Shown: one piece after another, positions 11,817 through 24,840 of the stretch
Layout: the number at the start of each line of letters is the position of its first letter
How positions within the stretch are numbered: the stretch's first letter is position 1
Source: Pyxicephalus adspersus
Taxonomy: Eukaryota; Chordata; Amphibia; Anura; Pyxicephalidae
Length of the DNA: 64,000 bases
Assembly: GCF_032062135.1 (NCBI RefSeq)
Contig: NC_092859.1
Coordinates: 110,825,058-110,889,057, forward strand
Reading direction: 5' to 3'
Translations under genes and position numbers: made by a program
The notes under the pieces: generated by a model
What the model was told of the DNA's origin: nothing
Database searches by the model: none
The model's input: the letters and a program-made list of their open reading frames with translations, nothing else

Positions 11817-12915
11817 CTAATGGTACCACAAAACACACTGGCAGACAGTAGGTTCAAAGAACACCAGACTTCTGTCAGGTTAACACTGGTATTTTTCTAT
11901 ACTTATACTAGCTAGGAAAAAAAAAACAAAATAAATGCCCCATCACATCTAAAGAAGACTAGTAATTAAATTCCAGCATTATGGTTTTTGTTTGGCAAAA
12001 AACAGCAAAAGTAAATGCTGTTAAGATGTATCTGTCCCATTTGAGATTAATTTTTGAATCTCCACATAAACCAAGCAGTTCTGTTGGACTGCCTGATTCC
12101 TTCATCTGCCAATTCACTTGACATGTCCTTTTCAATGATACCAAAGCATTGCCTTGGTGTGCACGGAGGATCAACAAAGACATGCTATGTTTTTCTGCAG
12201 CATAATGTAGATATTTTTTCCCTAAGAGGAAAAAGGAAGTGATGTGAGAGGAAAGTAACTAAAAAAAATGCACCAAAACACTGAGTTTATTAAACAATAA
12301 GAAATGGTGAAGTAAAAAAAAAAAAAAAAAAAACTTATGTCAATTGTAATATGAATCAGCTGTAAAGGACTGGGACTGCTCATTAGGGAAGATGACCAGC
12401 AGTTGCTGGGGGGGGGGGGATACAGGAGCAGACTTTTAGAAACCATTTACACTAAATCCACTAACAAAATGCAGTCATTTTACACCTGCATTGTCAATTA
12501 GGATGTATAATAAGTTAATTTCATACTTATACACACAGCTAAATAGTACGATCCTCAACAAATCATTTTCCTCCAGTACCTTACTAGATGAAAGTTTCAA
12601 TAACTTGTTTTTAAAACGCCAGTAGCCAAGTGCACAGTGAAGCTTGCTGCCTCCAATACTAAATTTCCCAGATCTCTGCTCTTCTAGCCCAGCGTGCTCA
12701 CAAGTTTAATTACTTTTATAGATGTGGACAAGAAGCACATCGACTGAAATTGAGTCTTGAGAAACTCAGGTTTTTCTTTTCCTTATCCATCCCCTTTCTA
12801 TGTGTACTGAAAGACATCTCATAAATTCCCAAGTTTGTTAATAAAGGAAAGGCTGGTAGTTCTGTGAGCCTGCGGTAATAATTGTTCTAAAGTTCTCTAA
12901 AACTCAACGTTTATA

Positions 12916-12937
12916 TAAAAAAAAAAAATAAATAAAT

Positions 12938-12973
<36 letters not shown>

Positions 12974-12980
12974 ATAATAA
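12916..12980. repeat. Compound simple repeat A/(AAAT)/(AT)/(AAT)
   Basis: Poly-A passes into AAAT units, then an AT run and finally AAT units. This could be the decayed tail of a retroposon, but no body was recognised beside it. Confidence 0.85.
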
Positions 12981-13597
12981 CATGTAGCCTGGAGGAGCAG
13001 TTGAAAATCAAATCTCAACAATATCAAGAAACATGTATCTATGTTTTACTGCAGCACAATAGAATACAGCAGCCTTATCAGTAAACCCTTTTACAGATTT
13101 AAGGAAATCAAAAAGAAAAGTAACAAAAACTAAAGTGATTATTTTCTTTTTCATTTTCCTCTGTACAAATTATCTCCCATTTCAATCCACTCAATTATTA
13201 AACCAGATAGTATATACAAATGTGCTTTCTAAAGTTTATAATTTAAGGACAAGCCTGCTGTCCCCTTTCCTCCTAATGAATGTAGCTCCTATGTATTAAT
13301 ATGTATATTAATGACTACCGGTAGGTAAAACAAGTGGAGATGTCCATAGGCACCAGATCACTATTTGGTTTACCTTTCTACCCCCACATTGGAACAAGTA
13401 TGAATTATGGATTAAATGGAGTACTTTCTTTAAATAACTCCTATATATTTCAATGTTTTAAAGAGTGCTCCTTTTATGTATTTATTTTTATAGGCTGTTA
13501 GAGACTGTAACTAAAAGTATATTTTTAATCATTGGACAATGACTGTTCCTCTTTGCCTTTCGGAAATGTGACCACCTGTTCAGCAAGAGTTCAGTTT

Positions 13598-13759
13598 ATT
13601 GCAACCTGCCCACTCTCCCATCGCAGGCTCAGAGCTGCAATGGGAGAGTGGGCGGGTTCTGGCATCATGACCTCACTCAGGGTGAAGTTTCTTCCCCTTT
13701 GAGTGATACAGGACCGTAGATTTAGTGGTCCACGAGCTCAAAAAGGTTGGGGACCACTG
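13598..13759. mobile_element. hAT right-end fragment with internal hairpin
   Basis: The stretch ends AAGGTTGGGGACCACTGGTG, which inverted is a typical Charlie-type hAT terminus (CACTGGTCCCCAACC style). No matching left end was seen. Near its start CCTGCCCACTCTCCCAT pairs with ATGGGAGAGTGGGCGGG across a short loop, a 17-bp stem. Confidence 0.55.
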
Positions 13760-14647
13760 GTGTATAGTAAACGATCAGTATTTAAAAAAATAAATAAATA
13801 AAATACTTGTTTTCACATTTTTGTTACTTTGTTGGTTCTATCTCATTGTCACTAATTTCTAAAGCCTTGTTGTACCCAGTGTCCTTTCCATTTTATTCCT
13901 GCAGTGGCTCTATGTGAATTCTCATGGCAATGTGTTTACTAATGGTGAACCATGCCTACACATATTTGTGTTTAAATGGCCATGGCCAGTGTCCACTGTA
14001 AAATGCTGACAACAAAGGAGACAAAAGCAGAGATGAAAGGAGGAGATAAACAAAGACTTAAATAAAAGGACTAATATTTTTTTTTAACTGCAAAACAAAA
14101 ATGAGTAACTACTTATAGCTACTTAAAGAGGATCAAGCATGAGGTGGCTGGATGCTGCAAAAATGACATTAGATGACTGTGACTCCAGTCTAAAACTGAA
14201 TTCTTGTTAAATATATAATTCAAATTCTTTTAAAGAAGAATTAAAAGTAAAATTTCCCCAGGCACCACTAGACTTGCAACAGCAGTGTTACTTCTAGGAA
14301 CAAAATCGTTTTCACAAATGACTGAAACTGAGAGATTGGCCTCTAATTGCTAAAAACAAACTAGGAAGACTTACAAAAATGAACTGATGGAGAGCAATAT
14401 TTTTTCTTCTCACTTGAACAGTTCTCCCTCCTAACAGAACATGACCAAACCAATAAAAGTGATTGCTACAAACAATAAAGTACTATGAAATTGGTGGATT
14501 TGTGTTTTTCACAAAGATTACATTACTTCGGGCAAAAGACAGGTAGAACAGCTTCAGTCAGGAGAAAAACAAAGTGCATCATCTTGTTTGGCTTATTAGG
14601 ACATATATCGTCACATACTACACTGTGCCATTTTTTAATTAACAAAG

Positions 14648-14735
14648 GCTAAGGCTATCTACACACGTCAGATATTTCTCGTCCAATAATCTCCTCAGGG
14701 CTAGCATCAGACGAGAATCTGGTGTGTGTACAGCG
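14648..14735. mobile_element. Small Harbinger-like MITE remnant
   Basis: CTACACACGTCAGATATTTC (from about 14656) is inverted, with changes, as GAATCTGGTGTGTGTACAG near 14716-14734. The GGCTA-TACACACG type of terminus resembles those of the elements near 19308, 21117 and 62988. Assignment to PIF/Harbinger is by similarity to the last of these, which has a TWA-type duplication. Confidence 0.5.
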
Positions 14736-17700
14736 CTTGTCCAACATCGTTCATGGACCTATCCTGGCAGATCCACGAACGACAAATGATTGTAATGCAA
14801 GTGAAGCGGAGAGAGTGCAGATAATAATGAAGAAGAGGTTTTAGCAATAAAGAGGGGGGGCTGGTGTCTCTAATCAATATATTATAGGTCTTTATTTTCA
14901 GTAAATAGAATTACAACACATTGTGATATTTTTTCAACTGTAATCCTTTTATTTATTGTACTCTTTTTGCAATTTAGAAGGAACTTAAAAATCCGGAATC
15001 CCAGGGGTATTCTTCTCTCCTGTTCCTTCCCCTTACAATATCCTTTAAAGGTCATTCTTTGTGTGTTTACTAAGGGCATTTATACCTAAGTAAGTAGAAC
15101 TCTTAACACTGACTGGATGACATTTTTTCAGCAGACCAAATGCTAACTATACATATCCCATTTCAAACTATTAGTCTTTTTTTCCTTTTTTTTTGGAGAT
15201 CCAGGTTTCTAAAACAAGAAATTTATGATTGAACTTTCTCAGCATACCTTCAAGTACTGGGAAAGTACCCACTTCCCTTGAAATTACTTTCAAGGCATTC
15301 TGAATATCCCAAAGTATCCCAAGAAAGTTAATACCATCTGATCACATAATACTTCAAAATTATAATACAATTAAATTATGAAGTATAACAAATATTTTTT
15401 TACATTATCATTTGCATCAAATGTATTATTCTTCTTAGACTCCAGGAATTGGAATTCAATAAAATACCCCATGGGCCAATGAACCATACATTTACCCCAA
15501 TAGGACTGATTAATCAACATATCAAATTAATCAACATAACAAGGTAGTCCTATTGTTAGTTTGATCATCCAACTAGGATATATTGATCCAACAAACAGAT
15601 CTTTAATAGTAGCCTATATTTTGCTATTCTTTAATTTACTCTATTGGTCCCAATTTATTCTATCATAGGACGGAATCTAGCCAGCCTTGAAACATTTTCT
15701 AAGCTACCAAGCCCTCTACTTTCTTTTCTATTGCAACTATTATAAAGTAAGTGTCAAAATAAATTATGACAATTGCACAAAAGCTAAATGCACACCAATG
15801 TAAAATGTGGGGAAAAAATTATAGCAGAGGTAAACCCTAAATGGATATTATTTTGTTAACGCACTGTCCATCATCAACAGTTGCATTTTCATAAAATAGT
15901 GTGCTACTATGTTTTTTATTTTTTATTTTTTTTGTCTTTTTATGTAATTGCAGCTAATCTCCTTCAGATACTTCGTCAATATGGAATCACTCTGGCATTA
16001 ACTGCACATCCTTGCTCTAGGTTTATCAATAGCAAGAATGCTGGACAATAACTTTTTAGTATGTTTTGACATGACCTATTGCTGACACTACCATGCATGC
16101 CCATGTGACAAGGTGACAATGCAGGACAACAATGGGTAGAGACAACAACAACAGGAAGAAATGCCTGAACAAGGATATGTATGGCAGAATTATACAGTTT
16201 TCTTTTAATGAAAAATAAAGAGTAATATAGACTAAAATAATTTTGAAAGGATACTAACTTGATAAAGCTTATGGGATATTTGTGTTTGCAGCAGCCTGGT
16301 TTATTTCGTTATAGTATTTAATATGTACCTGTGGTTTCTCCCTTGTTTCCCATTGGTAATTTTACCCTGTGGACACTTCTAGCCTTCCTAGGTTCTCCTG
16401 TTACTTTAATTTCAAACTTGCTCTGGTCTTCTACGGAGTAAGGAGGTGTTTCAGATTAGAATGTCTTGGAAGCAATTATTCCCTTATAATACCAACCTGG
16501 AAAAAACTACATTAAATTTCACTTCTGAATATTTCATTCACGTGTAGATGTCCGAAATCAGCAATGTTCCATACTGTTCATACAGAGTGGGTGTAAGGAG
16601 GACATTTGTATCATCTGTAATATGGGACAGAACAATTTTCTTTAATGAATGGATATTGACCTATTTTACTTAATGATATGAGGAATTCCATTTGAATTCA
16701 TCACTGGAGTTATAAAGTTTATTAAATGTGCTGTATCAGATAAGTCATCGTGATCTGTAAGTAGACTTATAGTTATAGTAATGTTAACCTACAGGTCGGA
16801 AGAAACTTTGTTCAGCCATTTATTGTATTTTTTTTATTACAGAAGTTCCTCCATTTGACCTTGTGTTAGGTGTAATCATAACTGTGTGTATATTTGTCAT
16901 TTACAAACAACATGTATAGCTTATAATTGTTGCCATACATTCTTGCTATATATCAGGGAATACATCTATTCTCTATTCTATAACTATTTTTGTAAAATCC
17001 ACATACTTACGAAGGAATAAACTGATTTACAAATTCACTCAAACAACCTTTCAAATCTGAGTGCAAATAAATGTTTGTATTAAAGTAAAAAAAAAAAAAA
17101 AAAAAGAAACAGCACACAAGTATAAAAATATTCTTCTGCCTGTCTTTGGCTGTAGATGGTAGCATTTCCAAATCTCTGCAGGGAGCACTGAATAAGCCAC
17201 ACAGAAAAGACGCTGAATACAGCTGTGAGTTAATAGTGTAATATCAGCAATGAGTGGAATGAAGTCTGGATGCACTCTGTTATACTACGATAATAGCATC
17301 ATGTTTCATTATCTGGTTTCTCCCCTTGTATTCTATTTCCTATAACCAACCTAATTCATTATAGCTGTCAGGAGATTTTGTGACACATTACTAAGAAGCT
17401 GCTCTATTTCATCAAGTTAATTGAGACTGTTTTCATTGGTTAGTTAGAGTCTCAGCTGGTAAGGACAACAGGGGCACAATGTGCTGCCAAGCAGACATGC
17501 CATGGATACCAACACACTGCAAACAACACAAATATTCTTCATAATACCTGTTGATTTTGTATAGAGTAAGAATGTTAGCAAAGTACTTAAAGTGTCATTT
17601 CCTGAAATAAATATGATGGCACCCATTACTGACAACTTCTATCTTAAAAGAATAATATGTGGATCTCTTTGTTTGGGGCTTTCAGGGCCACTAAACAAGT

Positions 17701-19149
17701 GCAATCATACAGATCAGGCAAATTACTGTAAAGTCTGAATCTTCTTAACTGCATTTTTGATCTGAGTTAGTAAGCACTAAGGACAAGGGGTCTTTCAGGA
17801 CCACATACATTCTATATTTTAGTATAAGCGGGCTTTTTCTGACACTGTAAATCATTCCCTAATCTACTTACTGCAGTCTGTTAGAGAAATACTAGAAATA
17901 TGAGTGGATCCTTGCCTTCTGGGACTAGAGCTGAGTGAGGACTCTTACGCCAGGGATACAAAATATCAGGCAACTAGCACTTGCATATTAAAAATACAGT
18001 AATAGAAACCTCCATGTTTTATTAGAAAAGTTTTCTTTAAAGTCAAGCCGAAAAAACAGTCCATTATAAATTCTAAGATATTGTAGGTAAAAATAACAAC
18101 AAAGATACAACTATGTATCTAATAATGTCAGGTATGGGGAGCTTTGTATTAGGCAGTTAGAGGATAAATACACCTAAATACAAAGCACACTCCCCCGTCC
18201 CCACCCACCTTCCTTCTCTGCAAAACTAGTACTTATCAAGAATCCTAGAGCCATAGTACAGTGGTTTGTTTACATCTCATAGTTAGTAGTCTTCTTCTTG
18301 ACTATGCCTGTGTGTTGGAGGCCATTTTGGGTGACGGAAAGTTGGTGTGAGGGTGGAGCATGTACAGCCCTAGCGGACGGTGACTAGAGCAGGTTTCACA
18401 GTTACCTAGGCGCAATAGTGGTAAGATACACCTTATAGAGAAATCTTGTGTGAAGAGTTACAGGTGTAGCCAGATGGTATCACCTGTCATAGATGGGCAA
18501 AGTGGTCAAACAGAGCCTTAGGGTTGCAGTGAAGGTAGGGGTGGAGAGATGGCAGGTGCAATAGTTGGGGGCAGAGTAGCAGCTAGAGCACAGAATTTTG
18601 ATAATAGAAGCAAAACAAAGGCTGGTTTGGGAGAAGATTAATGTGAGAGGCAGCAGAGGTGCGTAGAAAAGATGGGTGGGGGGAGAGAGGTAGGGGACCT
18701 GCAGCAGTACTAATGGGAGGAGCATCTGTGGGTGAAGGATTTAGAAGCTGGGGTGCTCCCTTCTCAACCAGCGTCATCCCTCTTTAACTGGTGAGCTACC
18801 CCATCAAACCTCCCATGTCACCCACCTAACCTTCACTAATCAAACCTATTACGAGGGTCCCCTGAGCAACTGCCTACATTTCCAAGTCCAGCTAACTTTC
18901 CCTTGTTAGGCCTCCAAAGGAACCAACTCACTAGTCACTCAGCAGCTTCTGTAGCTCTTCAATAATGTATTTTGTATACAAAAGGAGGCAGTCTTAAGAA
19001 TCATAAAGAATTTAACTGAACAATCTTCTTACCTCATACATCAAATAACTGTATATAAATCTAGCACATTGACTAGAAATTGTATTTTCTCATTTTAACA
19101 GGTATGATAAGCTTTGGAGCGCCAACTGAAAAAAGCTGAAAATTGTGTG
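14736..19149. other. Unassigned non-coding DNA
   Basis: Low-GC sequence with T- and A-rich runs (for example 15912-15932 and 17085-17105). No gene, exon with convincing splice sites, or transposon end was recognised. Confidence 0.6.
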
Positions 19150-19308
19150 TCTGTGTATACGTCTCCCCTGATGGTATTCACCGATCGGTCCTGGAAGATC
19201 AACGCATGAACGATGCAGAATGACTGCTGTACAGAGTTCACACTCTGGAAACGATCAGGAAAGATTGATTCCAGCTAAAGAAATCTAATGTGTGTACATA
19301 GCCTAAGC
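19150..19308. mobile_element. Harbinger-like MITE remnant
   Basis: The right end AATGTGTGTACATAGCCTAAG, inverted, gives CTTAGGCTATGTACACACATT, the same terminus type as at 21117 and 62988. The interior contains CGAT/ATCG-rich words (ACCGATCGGTCC, GAACGATG, AACGATC) like the 62988 element but with far fewer CpGs, suggesting an older, CpG-decayed relative. The left end is degraded. Confidence 0.5.
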
Positions 19309-20469
19309 AGAATATAAATAAACCCTCAGTATTTTCTACATGGAATCTGTAGATTCAAAATCATTTATTATAACTGACAGCTGGCGTGCCGTTTCAGAAT
19401 GTATAAAGTTGAATTACATGACTTCTGACTAATTAACCTTGAATGTATTCATGGGAATAGCTGTAAAATGTAAGCTTCAATTGACAGAGACTGATACCCT
19501 TTTCCTCTGTAGGCTTTAGGAATTATAGTAAAGCTATAAAAGCCATATACATACATGCATGCACATTCATAGATCACCTCCATTTCTCCCATTTCCACTG
19601 AAAAGCTTTAGTCCAGCTCTACAGGTTGTAAATTGAAATGTTTAGTGGGCCATTGCAGATAGATTGAATCTGAAAAGAATCCGGCCATAACTGTGAACCG
19701 AGGCATCAATATAATACACTGAACCTCTCAGCAATGACAGAGATGATGAAGGGAAAATGGCTGAGCATTTGTTAAACTTATACCAATGTGAGCGCAACCT
19801 ATCATTTTCTGCCTGTTCTCCCAAATGCCTCAATCACCTCAAGGAGCAAGTCAGTGAGCAATAGAAGTTCATTTTTTAACAGATTTATGTGAAATTTACA
19901 CAAGCAGTGTGTTATACTACTCCCTTTGTCTCTCCCACTCATTTACTCATACTTACCAGATTTCCACCCATAAAACTGTGCCTATTTTCTGTTGCCTTGC
20001 AAATGTACATAAGTAGCTAAACAACAGGTTCAGTTATCTATGCCCTTCATCAGGTGCACAAGTACAGAAAAAACACCTAAAAAATAAACATCATGCAATA
20101 ACCGAACTAGCCACAGGAACTGTATCACCGGTAAAAGGACATTGCATATGGGCCCTGGTCTGTTGCATAAAGTATGCACAATATATTTACACATCACAGC
20201 TGACTTAAGTTTTCTCTGTAAGGTAGGAAACATTATAACACTTTACTACCCAAATTGTTACTGGTCTGACCTGAGGATATGAGTTCAAAATTTACAAACT
20301 TCAATGACTGAATGAGGGATCCAAATTACCAGGTTAGTGAATGACTATGTAGCGAGGACAGGATCAGCATGAAAGCTCCAGAGCAGTCTCTGTGTTTCTG
20401 TACACAGAGATTTACTTTGAGGGACCAACAAAGAAATATTGAAGGATAAAATTAACAAACCTTTGAAAT
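19309..20469. other. Unassigned non-coding DNA
   Basis: No gene or repeat was recognised. A stretch at about 19375-19500 has a TAATTAA core and balanced composition and might be conserved non-coding DNA. Confidence 0.5.
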
Positions 20470-20770
20470 CAACATTTAGTAGATGCTATCTTTGCAGAAA
20501 TTACTTGAGTGTGTGTGCATAGATTTTCATCAGCTTTGCACTTTGGCTTCTTCATATCATTTTTTAGGGCCAGTCACAAATTCTCCACTAGACTGATATC
20601 TGGCCTTCAACTTGGCCATTCCTGGACATTAAATATTCGCTTGCTCCCCAACTTTGCAACATCAAGCTTTCTTGCCAACAGAGATTTTTCAAGGCTTCTC
20701 TCCCGATTTAAGATCTCCCGCAATCTTGATATGCACTTTAGTTCATTTATCCCAACATGTAGGCATGCCA
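20470..20770 (-). pseudogene. Tc1-type transposase fragment, heavily decayed
   Basis: On the minus strand, the segment around 20590-20625 reads as residues resembling EWPSQSPDLNPIE, the conserved Tc1/mariner stretch holding the third catalytic acidic residue. Here it has decayed to about EWPS-stop-RPDISLVE, with the E still readable. Flanking words (reverse of TCATCAGCTTTGCAC near 20529 and of AGATTTTTCAAGG near 20680) fit the same transposon by recognition. Tc1 transposases (usually about 340 residues) cut and paste at TA. Only a short broken piece remains and no termini were found. A different Tc1-type family is at 63496. Confidence 0.55.
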
Positions 20771-21116
20771 AGAATGTACACAAAGCTGCAAGTTCATTCT
20801 ACAGATTTTTGCAAACAAGTAGATATTATTATATGTAGAAACATTAAATAAGAACATTTAAAAAAAAAAACCTTTCTGCTTGAAAATGTTTACTTTTAGA
20901 ATTAAGCTTCACTTTAGCACTGATGTTTTAAAGCCATTTTGTGTAGATTTGGCTTTAGGCTTGGCGCCTTTGTCTTGCTTGAAGGTTGTAAGCCAGCATG
21001 GCACACTGTTCATGGTTCACATTCTTCAGCCCACAGAAATCTGGCCCTACCATAAAAGGTTTACTTGGTAGCTTTAGGTAAAATATTTTTGCTCCTGCCT
21101 TGGTATAGAGCATGTT

Positions 21117-21215
21117 AGGCTGAGTACACACGTGCAATAATTTTAAAAGATCCTTTCCACTGACAAAACACTGCAAATTTTCGGAAGTGAATCATCTGAC
21201 GTGTGTATGTATCCT
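21117..21215. mobile_element. Short Harbinger-like MITE
   Basis: The left end TTAGGCTGAGTACACACGTG and the right end CTGACGTGTGTATGTATCCTTAG are imperfect inverted repeats, 99 bp end to end. The terminus matches the GGCT-TACACAC type seen at 62988. Confidence 0.6.
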
Positions 21216-23109
21216 TAGTAAGTAGTTACCTTTTTCGAATGATAAGTTGCAGGTGAAATGTAGAGAAACAACAACATAAATCAGAAACTGAATAATAGGG
21301 CTACTATAAACTCCACGTAGTTCAAAGTAGCCCTGTTAATGCATCGCTTGGTAAATGTAAATGTGGTGACTTAATACACGGGTTGCTAAACAGGAAAGTA
21401 TAGGCATGACTCGTTACAGGTGAACAAAAGGGGTAAAAATGCTTTCTCAGGTTACTGTAACAAATTTAAATCAGAAAAGAAGGGGAACACTGTGGTTCTG
21501 TTTTCTGCAGTACATTCTTCATAATGACTGCAATATAAAAAAATGAAGATTTGAAAAAAAAGAATCATGAAAGTCTGCTTATGACAGAGCCCTGCTGTCT
21601 GACAATAACAGGAGCAGGAAGAACTTTGATACTTTTACAAACAGAAGTTTGAAAATGCAAAAATAAATAAGAAAATGACAAGAGAAGTGTAATTGGAGAC
21701 TAGTGTCTCTTTTCTTGTTCAATCTGCAGGCTGTGAGTCTGTTCGTCCACGGTAGTAGTGGGCAAAGTCCTGGATGTGGTAAGGGGTATCTGAATTACAA
21801 AATTGGCAGACCACAATTACAAATCTTGGTAATCGTAATATTACCACACAATGTGTAATGCTATACCACATGCATACAAGTGAACACAGCTGCATATATA
21901 ATACTAATACTTTTAACATTTACCCACACCACACACATTGATTTAAACAACTTCGTACATGCTAGCTATAATTAAGATTTCCTTCAAGATTCTTTTCTTA
22001 AAATTCTGACTCACTGGAGTCTCTAGAGAGCTGCAGGTACCCAGCATCTGAGCAACTGTCATTTGTGAAACATGCCGAAAGATAGTTTCTAGTAGTTTCC
22101 ATGGAATTAGCTCATCAGTCCCATAACCCCATACATGTGCATTTTACAAACTACTCATGTCATAAAAGCTTTCGGTGTTAAAGAACAATTTCATCTATTC
22201 CCAGCAGTGAATCCTAATGAAATGCAGCTTTATAGCATGGTTAAAAGTGTTGACCTCTTTGGGAGCCACCTTTCAATAAAAATGAAGAAAGAAAAAAAAA
22301 AGGTTGATGGCTTGGGGGCGCTTTCAATATGTAATTCATTATCAAATTCTTTCAGTGGATTGGAAGATAAAGCCTAGGCCCTTGTCTAAGTATGAAAACT
22401 TAGCAATGAATGATTACCACAAAGAAACGACAAAAGCCTTTGTCAAAAGCTGACAAGTAAAATGAGGAAGTGATGAAAGCCAGGCGTTCATTATCTGAGC
22501 ACCTTGCAATTGTGTATTTTATCTTTTGTATGTGTGTGACAAAGTCTTCAGCTGGCTACTATTAAAGCTCTCTGATTAAAAAGAATGTGCATGCAAATTT
22601 TTACTGTCACACTCTCCTTAATTACAAGGATTTCAGAAACAGATGTTGGACATTAAGGATCCTGCCTATTATCATTTACATTTCATTGCCATTTTCTGCA
22701 GTGTACTACAAATGTAGCAGACGGTAACCATGTAACAATTAATATATACAGAGCACACCATGTACAGTGGCCTAATGGAGATGAGACATCCATCACAAAG
22801 TAGCTGACATCTACTAAGTTTCATGCACTGATAAAAAACAAGTAACTGCATCATCATTATCTTAATAATACAGGCAGCAAACTTTTCATATTTTGAAATA
22901 ATGACATTTCTTGCCCTACACTGAATTAGAAGTGAACTGCCAGAGACACAACATTATGATTACACTTTCTAGTACAAATTTAACTGAGCTTGATGGATTT
23001 AGGCTAAATGTGCTAGAACCAAAAAACAAAAACAAAAAATGGCTAGACACTCTGGAGCAATAACAAGCACTAACCACTAGGCTTTTTTCAGGTGAGTGCA
23101 AAGTACATT
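21216..23109. other. Unassigned non-coding DNA
   Basis: No repeat or gene was recognised. The 22440-22650 stretch contains an octamer-type ATGCAAAT (22591-22598) and CTTAATTACAAG, and is a weak candidate for conserved regulatory DNA. Confidence 0.5.
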
Positions 23110-23289
23110 ATGCCCTTTGCGCCCCCATTCAGTCTAGATGGCCGTGGTGATCAAGAGGCAGTGTTGCACCCTTTTTTTTTTTGAAAACAAGAGTGATGCA
23201 AAAAAAAATTAACTACATTTTTACTTCACTTATAAAGGAGATCTACCCTTTTTTGTAAAGTAAAAATGTTGAGTTTAGGTCCACTTTAA
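23110..23289. mobile_element. Family A MITE, right-half fragment
   Basis: The end TTGAGTTTAGGTCCACTTTAA and the interior (CTTTGCGCCCCCATT, AGGCAGTGTTGCACCC, then AAGT-rich arms around TTTACTT) match the right half of the copy at 878-1323. The left half is absent. Confidence 0.65.
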
Positions 23290-23787
23290 ATAGGTGCATC
23301 TCGTATTATGGGTAATATGGTGGTAATTTATATAATTGTGAAAGTTTAAATTTGAAGTCTCTGTGTGGGACCCATATACTACCTAAGACCAGTTTTGTCA
23401 AGCTTTAGGCTGCTTTTAACACTAGTTCGGCGTTCATTCAAAATTTACTGGCAGGTGCTTTTATTCTTTCCACAAAATATGGCCAGACACAAGCTGATTT
23501 TGCATTCCTATAGAAACTGGATGGTTGGAAAAACAGTTCTGCTCTCAACAAAAGCATGCCCACACTGACCCTTAAGCTGAATTTACAGAATTGCGTGGTG
23601 CCATCTGCCAGCAGTTTACACCTTGTAAGGGACATTTAAACAATTGTTGCTGCTGTACATTCTGCATCTTTTAAGTGGTTATATTTGAATAGAAGACACT
23701 AAATATTAGATAGGTGAGTATATAGAGTATCAGAAGTCACAGCTCTGCTAAATATTCAATTTATTCCAGGTACTTGAGGGGTTTTTT

Positions 23788-23960
23788 AATATTATTATTA
23801 TTATTATTATTAATATTAATAATAATAATAAACAGGATTTATAAAGCACCAACATAATACACAGTACTGTACATTAAATAGGGGTTGCAAATGACAGACA
23901 AATACAGACATTGACACAGGAGGAGAAGACCCTGTCCCAAAGAGCTTACAATCTAGGAGA
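23788..23960 (-). mobile_element. LINE-like 3' tail, copy 1
   Basis: Read in reverse, it runs from TTGTAAGCTCTTTGGGACAG through TGTCTGTATTTGTCTGTCATT to a GTTGG-GCTTTATAAATCCTG end followed by AATAAT repeats. Seven other places in the window carry the same 3' sequence. An apparent peptide encoded across it is also seen across the 58473 copy, which reflects repeat homology rather than a gene. It is probably the 5'-truncated 3' end of a LINE, or of a SINE using that LINE's tail. Confidence 0.75.
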
Positions 23961-24613
23961 CATTTTACAATCTTTACATTTTTCTGTGTAAGGTACATTC
24001 TTCTTAATGTCAGGGAAAACACTGAGGTCTGTTTTGGAGATATGGGGATAAGTAACATCCCAACATCTTGTTGGGATGGAGAAATTTTTTTTCCATCACT
24101 GCCAACATTCAAAACCCTAATCAACAGAAATGTCAATAAAATGAACATGAATAAATACATAAACTTACAGGGCTCAGCCTGTATATGTTTTTCTCCCTTT
24201 TTAAAGGTTAAGGTATTTTCTTCTTTTGAGTGGGTTATAATGGTCACCTGCGCTTAAATGCACTGTTGTGAACTATTGTTGGCTACCAGTACATGGCTTT
24301 GTGCCTTTAGTGTGTCACAAAGTATGTAAATGTATGCTACTTAGATAGCAATCATTTAATACACACTTTAGTACATAGAGCTATCTACTGGCGTGACTAG
24401 AATATAAACCAGAATATAATTTTTTCTAATGCCATTTTGTAAAGGTGGGGGGAGGAAAGTCTCAATTTATACTTGAGTATATATGGTACCTAATTGTGTG
24501 GATTTTAATCTAGAGGAATGCATGTTTCCTGGCTGCTTTATTTAGATATGCAATATCCTTGGTAAGACTCCCATGTGATGCTAAACGTCTGAGTGAAAGA
24601 ACTGAAATCTATT

Positions 24614-24840
24614 AAAGCGGAACTAAACTCAGTGGTGGGTGGTGAGCCATACTTAGCAAGTATGTAAGTATACTTGCCAATCATGGCATATACGTACCTG
24701 TGTGCAGTTGTCCTGCAGCGATGTCAGGTCCAGGACCTGTATAGCTGCCTCCTCAGAAGGTACTATCTTCACTGCCAGCTCCACGGAAAACTGTAAGCTC
24801 TGCAGTTTCAACTTATTGGTGTCACACACAGGGCCGACTT
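24614..24840. mobile_element. Family A MITE, left-end fragment
   Basis: Begins TTAAAGCGGAACTAAACTCA, the family A terminus. It then contains a local hairpin (CTTAGCAAGTATG against CATACTTGCC-type words, about 24653-24690). No inverted right end was found, so the right boundary is approximate. Confidence 0.55.

Larger units (their letters stand above)
11817..14647. other. Mostly unassigned non-coding DNA
   Basis: Contains simple repeats (12314-12333 poly-A, 12408-12419 G run, 12916-12980) and one hAT end fragment (13598-13759). The remainder is unassigned. Confidence 0.6.

Noticed and set aside
23816..24247. 143-codon minus-strand open frame sharing a peptide with 58366-58608
   Set aside because: The shared peptide (SSPPVS-SVFVCHLQ type) is the translation of the LINE-like 3' tail present at both places, so it reflects repeat homology, not a conserved protein.
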